In this document: positions 1 to 7,916 of the stretch, one piece after another
How positions within the stretch are numbered: position 1 is the first letter of the stretch
How the letters are laid out: each line of letters starts with the position of its first letter
Assembly (NCBI RefSeq): GCF_009731355.2
Contig: NZ_AP022810.1
Span: forward strand, 1,516,001-1,580,000
Length of the DNA: 64,000 nt
Reading direction: 5' to 3'
DNA from: Desulfuromonas sp. AOP6
GTDB taxonomy: Bacteria; Desulfobacterota; Desulfuromonadia; Desulfuromonadales; SZUA-540
Translations under genes and position numbers: made by a program
The notes under the pieces: model-generated
Told to the model about the DNA's origin: nothing
Database searches by the model: none
Seen by the model: only the letters and a program-made list of their open reading frames with translations

Positions 1-861
1 GGCGAGGTTTTAGCGGTGATTGATAGCCGTGACTTGGCTGAGGCTAAGTCTGCGTATCTTGCGGCCAGCGCGCGCCGCAATCTGGCTCAGGCCAAGTTCG
101 ACCGGGAGGAGCGGCTGTGGCAGAAAAAAGTCACCAGCGAACAGGAATACCTCGACGCACGTCAGGGCCTTGCCGAAGCGCGGATCGAAATGAACTCGGC
201 GGAACAGCAACTGCACGTCCTGGGTTTCTCCGATACCTACATCAAAGAGCTTCCCCGACATCAGGATATCACCTATACCCGTTACGAAATCCAGGCCCCC
301 TTTGCTGGCACCATCATTGAAAAGCACCTGACCTTGGGTGAAAGCGTCAACGAGGACGCTGACATATTCACCATCGCTGATCTCTCCTCGGTGTGGGTCG
401 ATATTAATGTCTACCAGAAAGACCTGGCCCAGATCCGCAAGGGACAAAACGTGGTGATCGAGATCGGTCATGGCATCTCCGAGGCGACCGGCAAGATCTC
501 CTGGGTTGGTCCGCTGGTGGGTGAGGCGACCCGCACCGCCAAGGCTCGGGTGGTTCTCGCCAATCCTGACGGCACCCTGCGCCCAGGCCTATTTGTGACT
601 GCCCAGGTGGCGGTTGCCGACACACCCGTCGGGATTGTCATCCCCAAAAGCGCCCTGCAGACTTTCGAAGGGCGCACCGTGGTCTTCGTGCAGGATGAGG
701 ATGGTTTAGAACCGAAACCGGTCCAGACCGGCCGGGAAAACGCCTCACATGTGGAGATCGTTGAAGGGCTCAAATCCGGACAGACGTATGTCAGCCAAGG
801 GGCCTTTACCATCAAGGCTCAGTTGTCCAAGGGCGCTTTCGGCGACGGTCACAACCACTAA
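1..861 (+). CDS. Heavy-metal RND efflux periplasmic adaptor (CusB/CzcB-like), 5' partial
   Basis: Membrane-fusion adaptor linking the inner-membrane RND pump encoded next to it with an outer-membrane channel. The reading frame is open from base 1, beginning GEVLAVIDSRDLAEAKSAYL, which matches the first lipoyl half and the start of the alpha-helical hairpin of HlyD/CusB proteins, so the signal peptide and N-terminus lie outside the window; the GTG at 16 is internal. The visible 286 residues contain the hairpin (about 10-75), the second lipoyl half (IQAPFAGTIIEKHLTLGESV), a beta-barrel (about 120-195, FTIADLSSVWVDINVYQKDL) and a membrane-proximal domain. It ends GDGHNH, with two histidines that could touch metal. 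The pump gene follows 15 bases downstream. The family is firm; the metal is not determined. Confidence 0.93.
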   Translation, partial: GEVLAVIDSRDLAEAKSAYLAASARRNLAQAKFDREERLWQKKVTSEQEYLDARQGLAEARIEMNSAEQQLHVLGFSDTYIKELPRHQDITYTRYEIQAPFAGTIIEKHLTLGESVNEDADIFTIADLSSVWVDINVYQKDLAQIRKGQNVVIEIGHGISEATGKISWVGPLVGEATRTAKARVVLANPDGTLRPGLFVTAQVAVADTPVGIVIPKSALQTFEGRTVVFVQDEDGLEPKPVQTGRENASHVEIVEGLKSGQTYVSQGAFTIKAQLSKGAFGDGHNH

Positions 862-876
862 GGAGAGGTGCGCTTC

Positions 877-3800
877 ATGGAAAAAATCATCCGTTTTGTC
901 TTGCACAGCCGGCTGCTGATGAGCGTGCTCGGTGTGCTGGTTCTGGCCGCCGGCTGGTTCAGCTATCAACAGCTGCCAGTCGATGCCTTCCCCGATGTCA
1001 CCCCGGCCCTGGTGCAGGTTTTTACCGAAACCGAGGGTCTAGCCCCGGAGGAGGTGGAAAAATACGTCACCTACCCAGTTGAGACGGCCATGAACGGCCT
1101 GCCCAACCTCAAGGAGATCCGCTCGGTCTCCAACTTCGGTCTGTCGGTCATCAACGTCTATTTCGAAGATGGCACCGACATCTACTTTGCCCGCCAATTG
1201 GTGGGAGAGCGACTGCAACTGGCCCGCGAGGAAATTCCCGAAGGTTTCGGGGAGCCGGAAATGGGGCCGATCGCCACCGGTTTGGGGCAGATTCTGTTCT
1301 ATGTGGTGGAGGATGAAACCGGTCAGCGCAGCCCCGAGGAGCTGCGCGAGATTCAGGATTGGCTGATCAAGTTCAACTTGCAGACGGTCCCCGGCGTCAC
1401 TGAGGTCCTCTCCCTCGGCGGCGAAGTCAAACAGTTTCAGGTCAAGGTTCGACCCGTCGACCTGCAGCGCTACGACCTGGCCATCGGTGAGGTGGTCGAG
1501 AAGGTCAAGGCCAACAACAGCAATGTCGGGGCCCAGTTCCTGGTCAAGAACGCTGAGGAATATATCGTGCGCTCGGTCGGCCTGGCCGAACAGATTGGCG
1601 ACCTTGAACGCATCGTGCTCAAAGTGCAGGACGGCACCCCGGTCTACCTCGACCAGGTGGCCGACGTGGTGGTCGGCGGTGAAATCCGCCGGGGCTTGGC
1701 GACCACCAACGGCACCGGCGAAGCGGTGGTCGGCATGGTGCTCAAGCTGATCGGCACCAATACCTCCACCGTCATCGCCGATGTTAAAGCCAAGCTGGAC
1801 GAAATCAACACAGTGCTCCCCACGGGGGTCAAAGTCGTCCCCTACTATGACCAGGCCACCCTGGTCGAGAAATGCGTGAAGACCGTCACCGATTCCCTGA
1901 TCTTCGGCGTGCTGCTGGTCGCCGGGGTGCTGCTGATTTTCATGGGTGGTTTTCGCGCCAGCCTGGTTGTGGCCCTCTCCATCCCTTTCTCGATTTTCTT
2001 CGCCTTCATCCTGATGAACCTTTTCGGTATCAGCGCCAACCTCATGTCGCTGGGCGGTCTGGCCATCGCCATCGGCATGATGGTCGATGCCACCATCGTC
2101 ATGGTGGAAAACATCGACCGTATGCTGCGCGAAGCAGACCCACAGGACTCACGTCTTTCGATAATCGCCCGGGCCTGCGCCGAGGTCGGTCGACCGATCA
2201 TCTTCGCCATCGCCATCATCATTATCGTATTTCTGCCTCTATTTACCCTGCAGGGGGTTGAGGGCAAAACCTTCACGCCACTGGCCTACACGGTCTCGCT
2301 GGCCATGCTTGGCTCCCTGCTCTATGCCCTGTTGCTGGCACCGGTTGCCGCGCAACTGCTGATGCGCCGGCCTAAGGCGGTCGCCAACGGCGAAGGGCCC
2401 AAGGAATCGTGGATCGTGCGCGGGCTGCTCAAGCCTTATAGGCCGGCGGTCACCTTATTCGTGCGCCGGCGCTCTTTGGCAGTGGGTCTGGCGCTCGCGA
2501 TGCTGGTTCTTGGTTTACTTATTTTCCCCCGCCTCGGCTCCGAATTCGTGCCCCGCCTCAACGAGGGGGATTTGTTGATCCGTGCCACTATGGCGCCGTC
2601 GATCTCCCTGGAGGAGTCGAAAGAAACCATGCTGCGCTTCGAGAAACGGCTGATGGCCGGCTTCCCCGAGGTAACCCGAGTGGTAACCCGGGTGGGTCGC
2701 GGCGAAGTTGGAGCGCATGCCGACCCGGTTAATAGCGCGGAGGCATTTGTCGGTCTCAAACCCCAGGATGAGTGGACTTCGGCTGACAACCCCGATGAAC
2801 TATACGCCAAAATCAGTGAAGCCTTCGAAAGCTTCCCCGGCGCCCAGTTCAATGTGACCCAACCGATTGCCGCGGCGGTCGACGAACTGCTCACCGGCAC
2901 CAAGGCCGAACTGGCAATCAAGATTTTCGGCGCCGACATGGAAATTCTCAAAGAGAAAGCCTCTGAGATCGAGGCGATAATTCGCGCCGTTCAAGGGGCC
3001 GCCGATGTGCAGAAGGATCAGGTGACCGGCACGCCCCAGCTGCGCATCCGCATCGACCGCAAGGCGATTGCCCGTTACGGCATCAACGTGGAAGACGTGC
3101 AGAACGTCATCCGCACAGCCGTGGGAGGCGAGACGGCCGGGCAGCTCTTCGAGGGAATCCGTCGCTTCGACATCCTGGTACGCTTCGCGCAGAACGCCCG
3201 CAATGATGCCGAAGCCATCAAACATATCCTGATCGCCGCGCCCGGCGGCGCCAAGGTCCCCCTCGATCAACTTGCCACCATCGAGGAGATCGTCGGTCCG
3301 CGTCAGATCACCCGCGAGAACAACCAACGCTTCATCACCGTACAGACCAACGTCCGTGGCCGCGACATCGGTTCCTTCGTTGCCGATGGTCAAAAGGCCA
3401 TCGCCGAGAAGGTGCAGATGCCGCCTGGTTACCTGATCAGCTGGGGCGGGCAATTCGAGCTGCAGCAACAGGCCAACAAGCGACTGGCCCTGGTGGTGCC
3501 AGTCACGCTGCTGATCATCCTGTTTTTGCTGTTCATGAACTTCAGCTCGCTTAAAAACACTTTCCTGATCCTGCTCAACATTCCCCTGGCGCTGGTCGGC
3601 GGGGTGGTCGCCCTGTGGTTGACGGGGCAGAACCTCTCTGTCCCTTCCTCGATCGGCTTCATTGCCCTGTTCGGCATTGCCTTGGAGAACGGCATGATTC
3701 TGGTCACTTATCTCAACCAGCTGCTGCGCGACGGGATACCGATAGATGAGGCATCTATCAAGGGAGCCTGCCTGCGCCTGCGACCGGTGTTGATGACCGC

Positions 3801-3978
3801 CGTCACCACCGCCCTCGGATTGATCCCTTTGCTGGTCTCCAGCGGCGCCGGCAGCGAGGTGCAGCGCCCCTTGGCCACGGTGGTGGTCGGCGGCCTGGTG
3901 ACCTCGACCATTCTCACCCTACTGGTCATTCCCGCCCTTTATAAATGGTTCGCCGTCAAGGTGGAAAAGGAGGTTTAG
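877..3978 (+). CDS. Heavy-metal efflux RND transporter (CusA/CzcA family)
   Basis: Proton-driven inner-membrane pump exporting metal cations through a tripartite CBA complex. It is 1033 residues, the usual size of HME-RND pumps. The N-terminus carries TM1 followed by the family signature LPVDAFPDVTPALVQV; two large periplasmic loops alternate with two blocks of membrane helices. In TM4 the stretch AIGMMVDATIVMVEN puts Asp404 where CusA and CzcA have their essential proton-relay aspartate; AxGxxxDA resembles CusA (Cu/Ag) more than the CzcA pattern DFGxxxDGA, but this does not settle the substrate. I chose ATG 877, preceded at about 11 bases by GGAGAGG; the GTG at 868 sits almost on that ribosome site. 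The PII-like gene starts 3 bases after the stop. Confidence 0.95.
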   Translation: MEKIIRFVLHSRLLMSVLGVLVLAAGWFSYQQLPVDAFPDVTPALVQVFTETEGLAPEEVEKYVTYPVETAMNGLPNLKEIRSVSNFGLSVINVYFEDGTDIYFARQLVGERLQLAREEIPEGFGEPEMGPIATGLGQILFYVVEDETGQRSPEELREIQDWLIKFNLQTVPGVTEVLSLGGEVKQFQVKVRPVDLQRYDLAIGEVVEKVKANNSNVGAQFLVKNAEEYIVRSVGLAEQIGDLERIVLKVQDGTPVYLDQVADVVVGGEIRRGLATTNGTGEAVVGMVLKLIGTNTSTVIADVKAKLDEINTVLPTGVKVVPYYDQATLVEKCVKTVTDSLIFGVLLVAGVLLIFMGGFRASLVVALSIPFSIFFAFILMNLFGISANLMSLGGLAIAIGMMVDATIVMVENIDRMLREADPQDSRLSIIARACAEVGRPIIFAIAIIIIVFLPLFTLQGVEGKTFTPLAYTVSLAMLGSLLYALLLAPVAAQLLMRRPKAVANGEGPKESWIVRGLLKPYRPAVTLFVRRRSLAVGLALAMLVLGLLIFPRLGSEFVPRLNEGDLLIRATMAPSISLEESKETMLRFEKRLMAGFPEVTRVVTRVGRGEVGAHADPVNSAEAFVGLKPQDEWTSADNPDELYAKISEAFESFPGAQFNVTQPIAAAVDELLTGTKAELAIKIFGADMEILKEKASEIEAIIRAVQGAADVQKDQVTGTPQLRIRIDRKAIARYGINVEDVQNVIRTAVGGETAGQLFEGIRRFDILVRFAQNARNDAEAIKHILIAAPGGAKVPLDQLATIEEIVGPRQITRENNQRFITVQTNVRGRDIGSFVADGQKAIAEKVQMPPGYLISWGGQFELQQQANKRLALVVPVTLLIILFLLFMNFSSLKNTFLILLNIPLALVGGVVALWLTGQNLSVPSSIGFIALFGIALENGMILVTYLNQLLRDGIPIDEASIKGACLRLRPVLMTAVTTALGLIPLLVSSGAGSEVQRPLATVVVGGLVTSTILTLLVIPALYKWFAVKVEKEV

Positions 3979-3981
3979 GTC

Positions 3982-4311
3982 ATGAGGGAAATCAAGGCGT
4001 ATATCAAAAAGCACAAACTCGACGTTGTCATCCGCTCCTTGCGCAAGCTGGATGGACTCACTGGCATTAGCGTCATCGAAAGCTGTGGTTATGGCATCGG
4101 CTGGAGTAGTGCCAAGGGGGAGGAGCAGATCGACTGCCGCCCCGGCGTCAAGGTGGAAATCATGTGCCGGGATGACCTGGTGAATGAGGTGGTCGCGACC
4201 ATCGAAAAAGCTGCTCACACCGGCCTCAAAGGCGATGGAAAAATCTATGTGAGCACCATTGAACAGGCGGTGCGCATCAGCACGGGCGAGTGCGGCGAAG
4301 GGGCTGTCTGA
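3982..4311 (+). CDS. PII-like signalling protein of the metal-efflux-associated group (PII-NG type)
   Basis: A 109-residue GlnB/GlnK homologue. The ferredoxin-like core is clear: MREIKAYIKKHKLDVVIRSL at the start, the B-loop TGLKGDGKIYV and the C-terminal EQAVRISTGE are near-canonical and suggest that nucleotide binding is kept. The T-loop (about residues 36-52, CGYGIGWSSAKGEEQIDC) is unlike nitrogen PII: the uridylylated tyrosine region is absent and cysteines flank it. It lies 3 bases after the CusA gene, so the two are probably cotranscribed. A PII subgroup found beside heavy-metal RND pumps (PII-NG) has been described; the role is unproven, but regulation of efflux is the natural inference. 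It is not expected to regulate nitrogen metabolism. Confidence 0.88.
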   Translation: MREIKAYIKKHKLDVVIRSLRKLDGLTGISVIESCGYGIGWSSAKGEEQIDCRPGVKVEIMCRDDLVNEVVATIEKAAHTGLKGDGKIYVSTIEQAVRISTGECGEGAV

Positions 4312-4322
4312 GGAAACGGGGT

Positions 4323-4343
4323 CGGCTTGGCTCGCCCAAGCCG
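4323..4343 (+). other. Intergenic hairpin between PII-like and lipoprotein genes
   Basis: CGGCTTGG (4323-4330), a 5-base loop, then CCAAGCCG (4336-4343): a perfect 8-bp stem. No T-run follows, so it is not a classic intrinsic terminator. It may be an mRNA processing or stability element separating the RND/PII transcript from the lipoprotein. Confidence 0.45.
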
Positions 4344-4381
4344 GCTATTTCCAACACACAAACCGGAGGATGAGGGATTCT

Positions 4382-4879
4382 ATGAAAGTGCAAAAATGGA
4401 CCGTGGGATTTGCCCTGCTGGCAACCGCACTGGGAGGCTGCACTTTGCCGAGACCTGATAAGGCTGGCGAAAGCTCCGTCTCTTTGGATATCGTACCCAC
4501 CGCCGTGGCTTCCGTCTCCGAAGCGCGGGCGGTGCATAAAGGGGAGGAACTGACTGTTTCCGGCAAGGTAAAAAAATATCACGAGTTTTTCCTGCCGGGT
4601 CATGTCGATATAGTTGTATGCGATGCGCAGGGGAACATGATGGCTGAAGCGACGCCGAGGCTTACCGGATATGCCTCCAAAAGAGGGGGAGTAAAAGAAG
4701 GGCGATTTTCCACACAGATGAGGTTGACGCCCTCACCCGGCTCAACGGTTCGCGTCAAATACCATGCTCCCTCTTCCAGGGAGAAACATCTTGAGTGCCC
4801 CCTGAAGAACGCCAAGCAAGACATTCGCAGAGTATTCACAGCCCGAGAACGAAGTGAGACTGAAAGGAATTTGTCATGA
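4382..4879 (+). CDS. Predicted lipoprotein of unknown function in the metal-efflux cluster
   Basis: A 165-residue exported protein. MKVQKWTVGFALLATALGGC gives a type II signal peptide with lipobox ALGGC and Cys20 as the likely lipidated residue. The mature part looks like one beta-sandwich (about residues 45-140: LTVSGKVKKYHEFFLPGHVD) with a basic, disordered tail. Start ATG 4382 is preceded by GGAGGATGAGGG. I do not recognise the family. A second, broken member lies at 6030-6421 and aligns along most of the length (for example LPGHVDIVV against LPVHIDVDV, and KYHAP against RHHAP), so the family has duplicated within this island. Position just after CusA and the PII-like gene suggests an envelope role in metal handling, which is inference. 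Confidence 0.8.
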   Translation: MKVQKWTVGFALLATALGGCTLPRPDKAGESSVSLDIVPTAVASVSEARAVHKGEELTVSGKVKKYHEFFLPGHVDIVVCDAQGNMMAEATPRLTGYASKRGGVKEGRFSTQMRLTPSPGSTVRVKYHAPSSREKHLECPLKNAKQDIRRVFTARERSETERNLS

Positions 4880-5166
4880 TGATTCGCATTCTCTACTCCG
4901 ATGGAAGATACGACATGGTGATTGTCTCACAACTCGACCGTCTTATCGCCGCGCACCGCATTTCCGGGTTTCGCCGCGCCACCGGTTGGGTTTTCATAGG
5001 CCGGGATCCGATCCGGAAAAATTCTAAAAAATTTCACCTGGGCCCGGAAAGAAGGCATCCATCGGGCCGGATGTCTCATCCCGAACAAAAGAAGACGGCA
5101 GACTTTGCGGCCCTTTCATCACAAGAAAACCGGCAGAACCGTTATCAGGAAAACGACGACGGCTGA
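4876..5166 (+). CDS. Small conserved-looking protein (GSU3473-like)
   Basis: A 96-residue soluble protein whose ATG overlaps the stop of the lipoprotein gene (ATGATGA), implying translational coupling; a second ATG at 4879 would also serve. The first 50 residues (MIRILYSDGRYDMV, then ISGFRRATGWVFIGRDPIR) look like a compact domain that I recall as a small family common in Geobacter (annotated there as GSU3473 family); this is from memory and unchecked. The remainder is low-complexity and charged (KKFHLGPERRHPSGRMSH), perhaps a divergent or drifting tail. No catalytic motif is visible. Confidence 0.6.
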   Translation: MMIRILYSDGRYDMVIVSQLDRLIAAHRISGFRRATGWVFIGRDPIRKNSKKFHLGPERRHPSGRMSHPEQKKTADFAALSSQENRQNRYQENDDG

Positions 5167-5237
5167 AATCCCGAGCCGACCCAAAAGTGCGCCGGGAAGA
5201 CCTAATTGACTTCCCTTTTGCCAGGAAGAAGAGATAA

Positions 5238-5435
5238 ATGAAGGTAGAGGAGCTGTTAATCGACCTGAATCGGGACGAGATTAGGGTTTGCGTCAAGGCA
5301 AACGGCCTTGACATTCAACGGGCCATCCTTTCCCGGCAAAAGGGGGGCGATGTTCTTACCGCCTGGTTGAAAAAACAGATGGTCGGAAACTTCGAGGGCG
5401 TGTTTTCGGAAAGAAAATGGTGCGGGTGTGACTAA
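5238..5435 (+). CDS. Small hypothetical protein
   Basis: A 65-residue open frame starting at ATG 5238 behind GGAAGAAGAG. It has no signal peptide or membrane segment; the composition is mixed and charged (MKVEELLIDLNRDEIRVCVK) and it ends WCGCD, a CxC pair that could bind metal or form a disulfide. It overlaps the next gene by 8 bases, which favours a real gene in the same transcription unit. Function unknown. Confidence 0.45.
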   Translation: MKVEELLIDLNRDEIRVCVKANGLDIQRAILSRQKGGDVLTAWLKKQMVGNFEGVFSERKWCGCD

Positions 5436-5937
5436 ACGACTGACAGTAACTTTCATTGTCCTTATTCTCCTTCAGATTGGGCTAACACCATCGGGACAGG
5501 CTCAGATTTTCTCCTGTGTGACGAAAGATGGAAAACGGTTTTTCACGGATGATCCCACATTGATTCCGCCAGACTGCCGTAAGGTAACCACCAATGAAAA
5601 AGCGGGCGATGGAGAGCTAAGCGTAATAGACCCCCCGTCCATCTCTCCGGCCCTTGTCCGGAGCCTGCTCATTGAGATAAACGAAAGAAGAGAGAAGCAG
5701 AGCCAGCAGTTGGAGGAGTGGAAAAAAAACGCAGGGGATTTGGTATCCGAATACAAGGCGTCCCAAACGCGCTTATACCGGGCAACAAGGGCGAGGACAA
5801 AATCTCAAATCAGGCAGGAGATTCGTGACATCAAAGCACGCCGCGATGCTTTACTCGCGAACGTTACTGCCGCCAAACTGTCGTTCAGGGACAGGGGAAC
5901 GGTCGAAGAGATATTGGCGGTCATTCCTCTGGATTGA
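5428..5937 (+). CDS. Exported protein with DUF4124-like N-terminus and coiled coil
   Basis: A 169-residue protein from GTG 5428. Residues 1-25 form a signal peptide (VTFIVLILLQIGLTPSGQAQ). The next stretch, IFSCVTKDGKRFFTDDP, resembles the short DUF4124 motif (a Y/F-x-W/C-x-D-x-x-G-x-x-x-F/Y-T-D pattern). Residues about 80-150 are charged and helical (EINERREKQSQQLEEWKKN, then REIRDIKARRDALLANV), likely a coiled coil. It probably acts in the periplasm. It closes the run of small genes behind the metal pump, and its stop lies inside the first copy of the dispersed element. Role unknown. Confidence 0.65.
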   Translation: MTKRLTVTFIVLILLQIGLTPSGQAQIFSCVTKDGKRFFTDDPTLIPPDCRKVTTNEKAGDGELSVIDPPSISPALVRSLLIEINERREKQSQQLEEWKKNAGDLVSEYKASQTRLYRATRARTKSQIRQEIRDIKARRDALLANVTAAKLSFRDRGTVEEILAVIPLD

Positions 5938-5995
5938 TCAACGATACGGCTGGCGCCATTGCTCAAGCGAGGCACACTTCAATTCTGGCGAACCC
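5933..5995 (+). repeat. Dispersed 62-63 nt element, copy 1
   Basis: Aligns with 9060-9121. Shared blocks in order are ATTGATCA, CTGGCGCCATTGCT, CTTCAATT and GAACCC. Between the second and third blocks each copy can form a short stem: TGCT with GGCA here, TGCT with AGCA in copy 2, a G-U to A-U exchange. The copy overlaps the 3' end of the upstream gene and sits about 30 bases before ATG 6025, which has an upstream AGGAAA. It could be a leader RNA element or a repetitive extragenic sequence. It matches no riboswitch I can name. Confidence 0.55.
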
Positions 5996-6029
5996 CGTGA
6001 AGGGCCATCCAGGGAAGCAGGAAAATGTT

Positions 6030-6421
6030 GGCGGGCTCACCGGATGCGCCGGCGCGACGGGAGCGGTAATGGTGCCCCCCAGTGGGAGGAGGGGATCGTT
6101 CCAACACCTGGGGCGACGGTCTCCCGGGCCGATATTCATGCCTCGGATGATCAGATTGTTCTCTCCGGAGCCGAGCGTCGCTATCACCGAGTTCACCTGC
6201 CCGTCCACATCGATGTGGACGTGATCACCCCTGACGGGGCGGTGGTTGAACAGAAGCAGATAAGAGTGCCGGGTCTGAGTTCGGCACGCAAGGGGCGCAT
6301 GGATGTTCCTTTCCAGACCAAGTTCGATTCCGTTCCGCCCGAGGACTCGGGTGCTCGGCTCCGACACCATGCACCTGGTGGCGAGGCCTCGGCATGTGAA
6401 AAACTCGGCCTTCGAAGCTGA
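6030..6421 (+). pseudogene. Broken paralogue of the lipoprotein at 4382
   Basis: Frame 6036 onward reads GLTGCAGATGAVMVPP with a lipobox-like LTGC, but the sequence upstream in that frame is not a signal peptide. After the six-C run at 6075-6080 the homology continues in another frame: EEGIVPTPGATVSRADIH, HLPVHIDVDVITPDG, RLRHHAPGG, up to the stop at 6419-6421. One additional C would join the frames, and the joined version has 16 residues between the lipid Cys and IVPT, exactly as in the intact copy. The gene is therefore 5'-truncated and carries a single-base frameshift in a homopolymer. A perfect hairpin (CGAAGCT, 3-base loop, AGCTTCG, 6413-6429) lies at its end. A sequencing error in the C-run is possible. 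Confidence 0.65.
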
Positions 6422-6451
6422 TAGCTTCGCCGCTTTGCCTTCTGATATCGA

Positions 6452-6477
6452 CCGCACATCTGGTGCGGGCATTTTTT
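6452..6477 (+). terminator. Probable intrinsic terminator upstream of the thiol-redox genes
   Basis: CCGCAC (6452-6457), 5-base loop, GTGCGG (6463-6468), then GCA and TTTTTT (6472-6477). The stem is short but GC-rich with a proper T-run. It would separate the metal-pump cluster from the redox cluster. Confidence 0.5.
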
Positions 6478-6575
6478 CAACTTTTCATGGTTTTCTATAG
6501 GTGTGAATCGCATCCCGAAAAACAAGGACTTACAGCATGAAAAAATTATTACCAGCGACAGCAGAGAGGTAGATT

Positions 6576-7091
6576 ATGCGTTATTTTATCTTGATTTCAT
6601 TACTCGTGTTTATAGGCGTCGGCGCCTACAACTACTTCAACCTTCCCTCAACAACAGCGGTTGTTGCAGGCAATCCGGCTCCGGGCTTTCAGCTCGAAGA
6701 TACCAACGGCAATAAGGTTTCCTTGTCCGCATTGCGCGACAAGGTCGTCCTGGTGAATTTCTGGGCGACCTGGTGCCCGCCCTGCAAAGAAGAGATGCCT
6801 TCGATGGCGCGGCTGAACAAGCTGATGGCCGACGAAGATTTTGTCATGCTGGCGATCAATGTGGAGAAGGACGGCCGCGCGGTGGTTCCTGATTTCCTCA
6901 AGAAAAATCCCCATGAGTTTACCGTCCTCTATGACGACCAGGGCACCGTGCAGCAACAATACGGCGTCTACAAATTCCCGGAATCCTTCATCATCCGTAA
7001 AGACGGCATTGTCGACCAGAAGATCATCGGCGTCATCGACTGGTCCAACCCGAAAACGGTCGCCTATTTCAAAAACTTGACCAAAGGATAA
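6576..7091 (+). CDS. TlpA/ResA-like membrane-anchored thioredoxin
   Basis: A 171-residue periplasmic thiol:disulfide oxidoreductase. An uncleaved N-terminal anchor (residues about 3-20, YFILISLLVFIGVGAYNYF) is followed by an AhpC/TSA-type thioredoxin fold: GNPAPGFQLED, VNFWATWCPPCKEEMP with the redox pair Cys67/Cys70, and the cis-proline region KFPESFIIRKDG. CPPC is the usual TlpA-family active site. A CcdA-type electron donor is encoded 4 bases downstream, the classic ResA/CcdA pairing in cytochrome c maturation or repair of periplasmic thiols. In this island protection of envelope thiols against metals is equally plausible (inference). Confidence 0.9.
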   Translation: MRYFILISLLVFIGVGAYNYFNLPSTTAVVAGNPAPGFQLEDTNGNKVSLSALRDKVVLVNFWATWCPPCKEEMPSMARLNKLMADEDFVMLAINVEKDGRAVVPDFLKKNPHEFTVLYDDQGTVQQQYGVYKFPESFIIRKDGIVDQKIIGVIDWSNPKTVAYFKNLTKG

Positions 7092-7095
7092 CAAA

Positions 7096-7845
7096 TTGTT
7101 ACAGCAAACAGCCGACATTACTTACTGGATCGCCTTTACCGCCGGGATTCTCTCCTTCGCCTCTCCCTGCGTGTTGCCGCTGATCCCCTCATACCTGACC
7201 TATATTACCGGTCTATCTTTCAAACAACTGGATGAGGCCCACCCCGGCGCCAAGGTGCGTTTGACGGTCTTCCTCCATACCCTCTGCTTTGTCTTCGGCT
7301 TTTCCTTTATTTTCATTCTGCTCGGCGCGATTGCCGGAATCGCTTCCGGCCAGATTCAGGCCTTCCTGCGCGAGGGATTGGACTGGGTGGCCAAGATCGG
7401 TGGGCTGTTGATTCTGCTGTTCGGCATTCACACCACCGGCCTGTTCTCCTTTCGCGCCCTGCTCGGCGATAAAAGGATGCACCTGCACAAAAGACCGGCC
7501 GGTTATTTTGGCACCTTCATCATCGGAATTGCCTTTGCGGCCGGTTGGACCCCCTGCATCGGGCCGATTCTGGCGTCGATTCTGATGGTTGCGGCAACCT
7601 CCGGTCAGGTCGGCGAAGGTACCATTTTGTTGACCTTCTATTCCATGGGACTGGGGCTGCCCTTTTTGTTCTCGGGACTGCTCTTTCACCAATTCCTCGG
7701 CGTGTTCAAGCGGCTTCGCAACCACATGCGGAAGATTGAAATCGCCACCGGACTTATGTTGATTACGGTTGGCATCATGCTCATGTTCGGCCTGCTGGGG
7801 CCGATCACCATGTTTTTCTACCGGTTTATTCCGGTACAGGGATAG
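7096..7845 (+). CDS. ccdA: CcdA-type thiol-disulfide electron carrier
   Basis: Polytopic inner-membrane protein (249 residues, six helices predicted by eye) that passes electrons from cytoplasmic thioredoxin to periplasmic thioredoxin-like partners. The two redox cysteines are visible in the repeated signatures FASPCVLPLIPSYLTYITG and AAGWTPCIGPILASIL. The start is TTG 7096, with AAGGAT 8 bases before it and only 4 bases after the TlpA-like stop; no better in-frame start is present. The size is that of stand-alone CcdA, without DsbD alpha and gamma domains. Its partner is most likely the preceding TlpA-like protein. Confidence 0.93.
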   Translation: MLQQTADITYWIAFTAGILSFASPCVLPLIPSYLTYITGLSFKQLDEAHPGAKVRLTVFLHTLCFVFGFSFIFILLGAIAGIASGQIQAFLREGLDWVAKIGGLLILLFGIHTTGLFSFRALLGDKRMHLHKRPAGYFGTFIIGIAFAAGWTPCIGPILASILMVAATSGQVGEGTILLTFYSMGLGLPFLFSGLLFHQFLGVFKRLRNHMRKIEIATGLMLITVGIMLMFGLLGPITMFFYRFIPVQG

Positions 7846-7858
7846 TCCCCGGCTGAAA

Positions 7859-7881
7859 AGCGGCACGAGCCCGCTCTTTTT
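7859..7881 (+). terminator. Weak intrinsic terminator after ccdA
   Basis: AGCGG (7859-7863), 7-base loop, CCGCT (7871-7875), then C and TTTTT. The stem is only 5 bp, so readthrough into the DsbB-like gene is likely. Confidence 0.35.
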
Positions 7882-7916
7882 ATCTCAATCATCACCAAAC
7901 TTTGGAGTCTTTGGAT

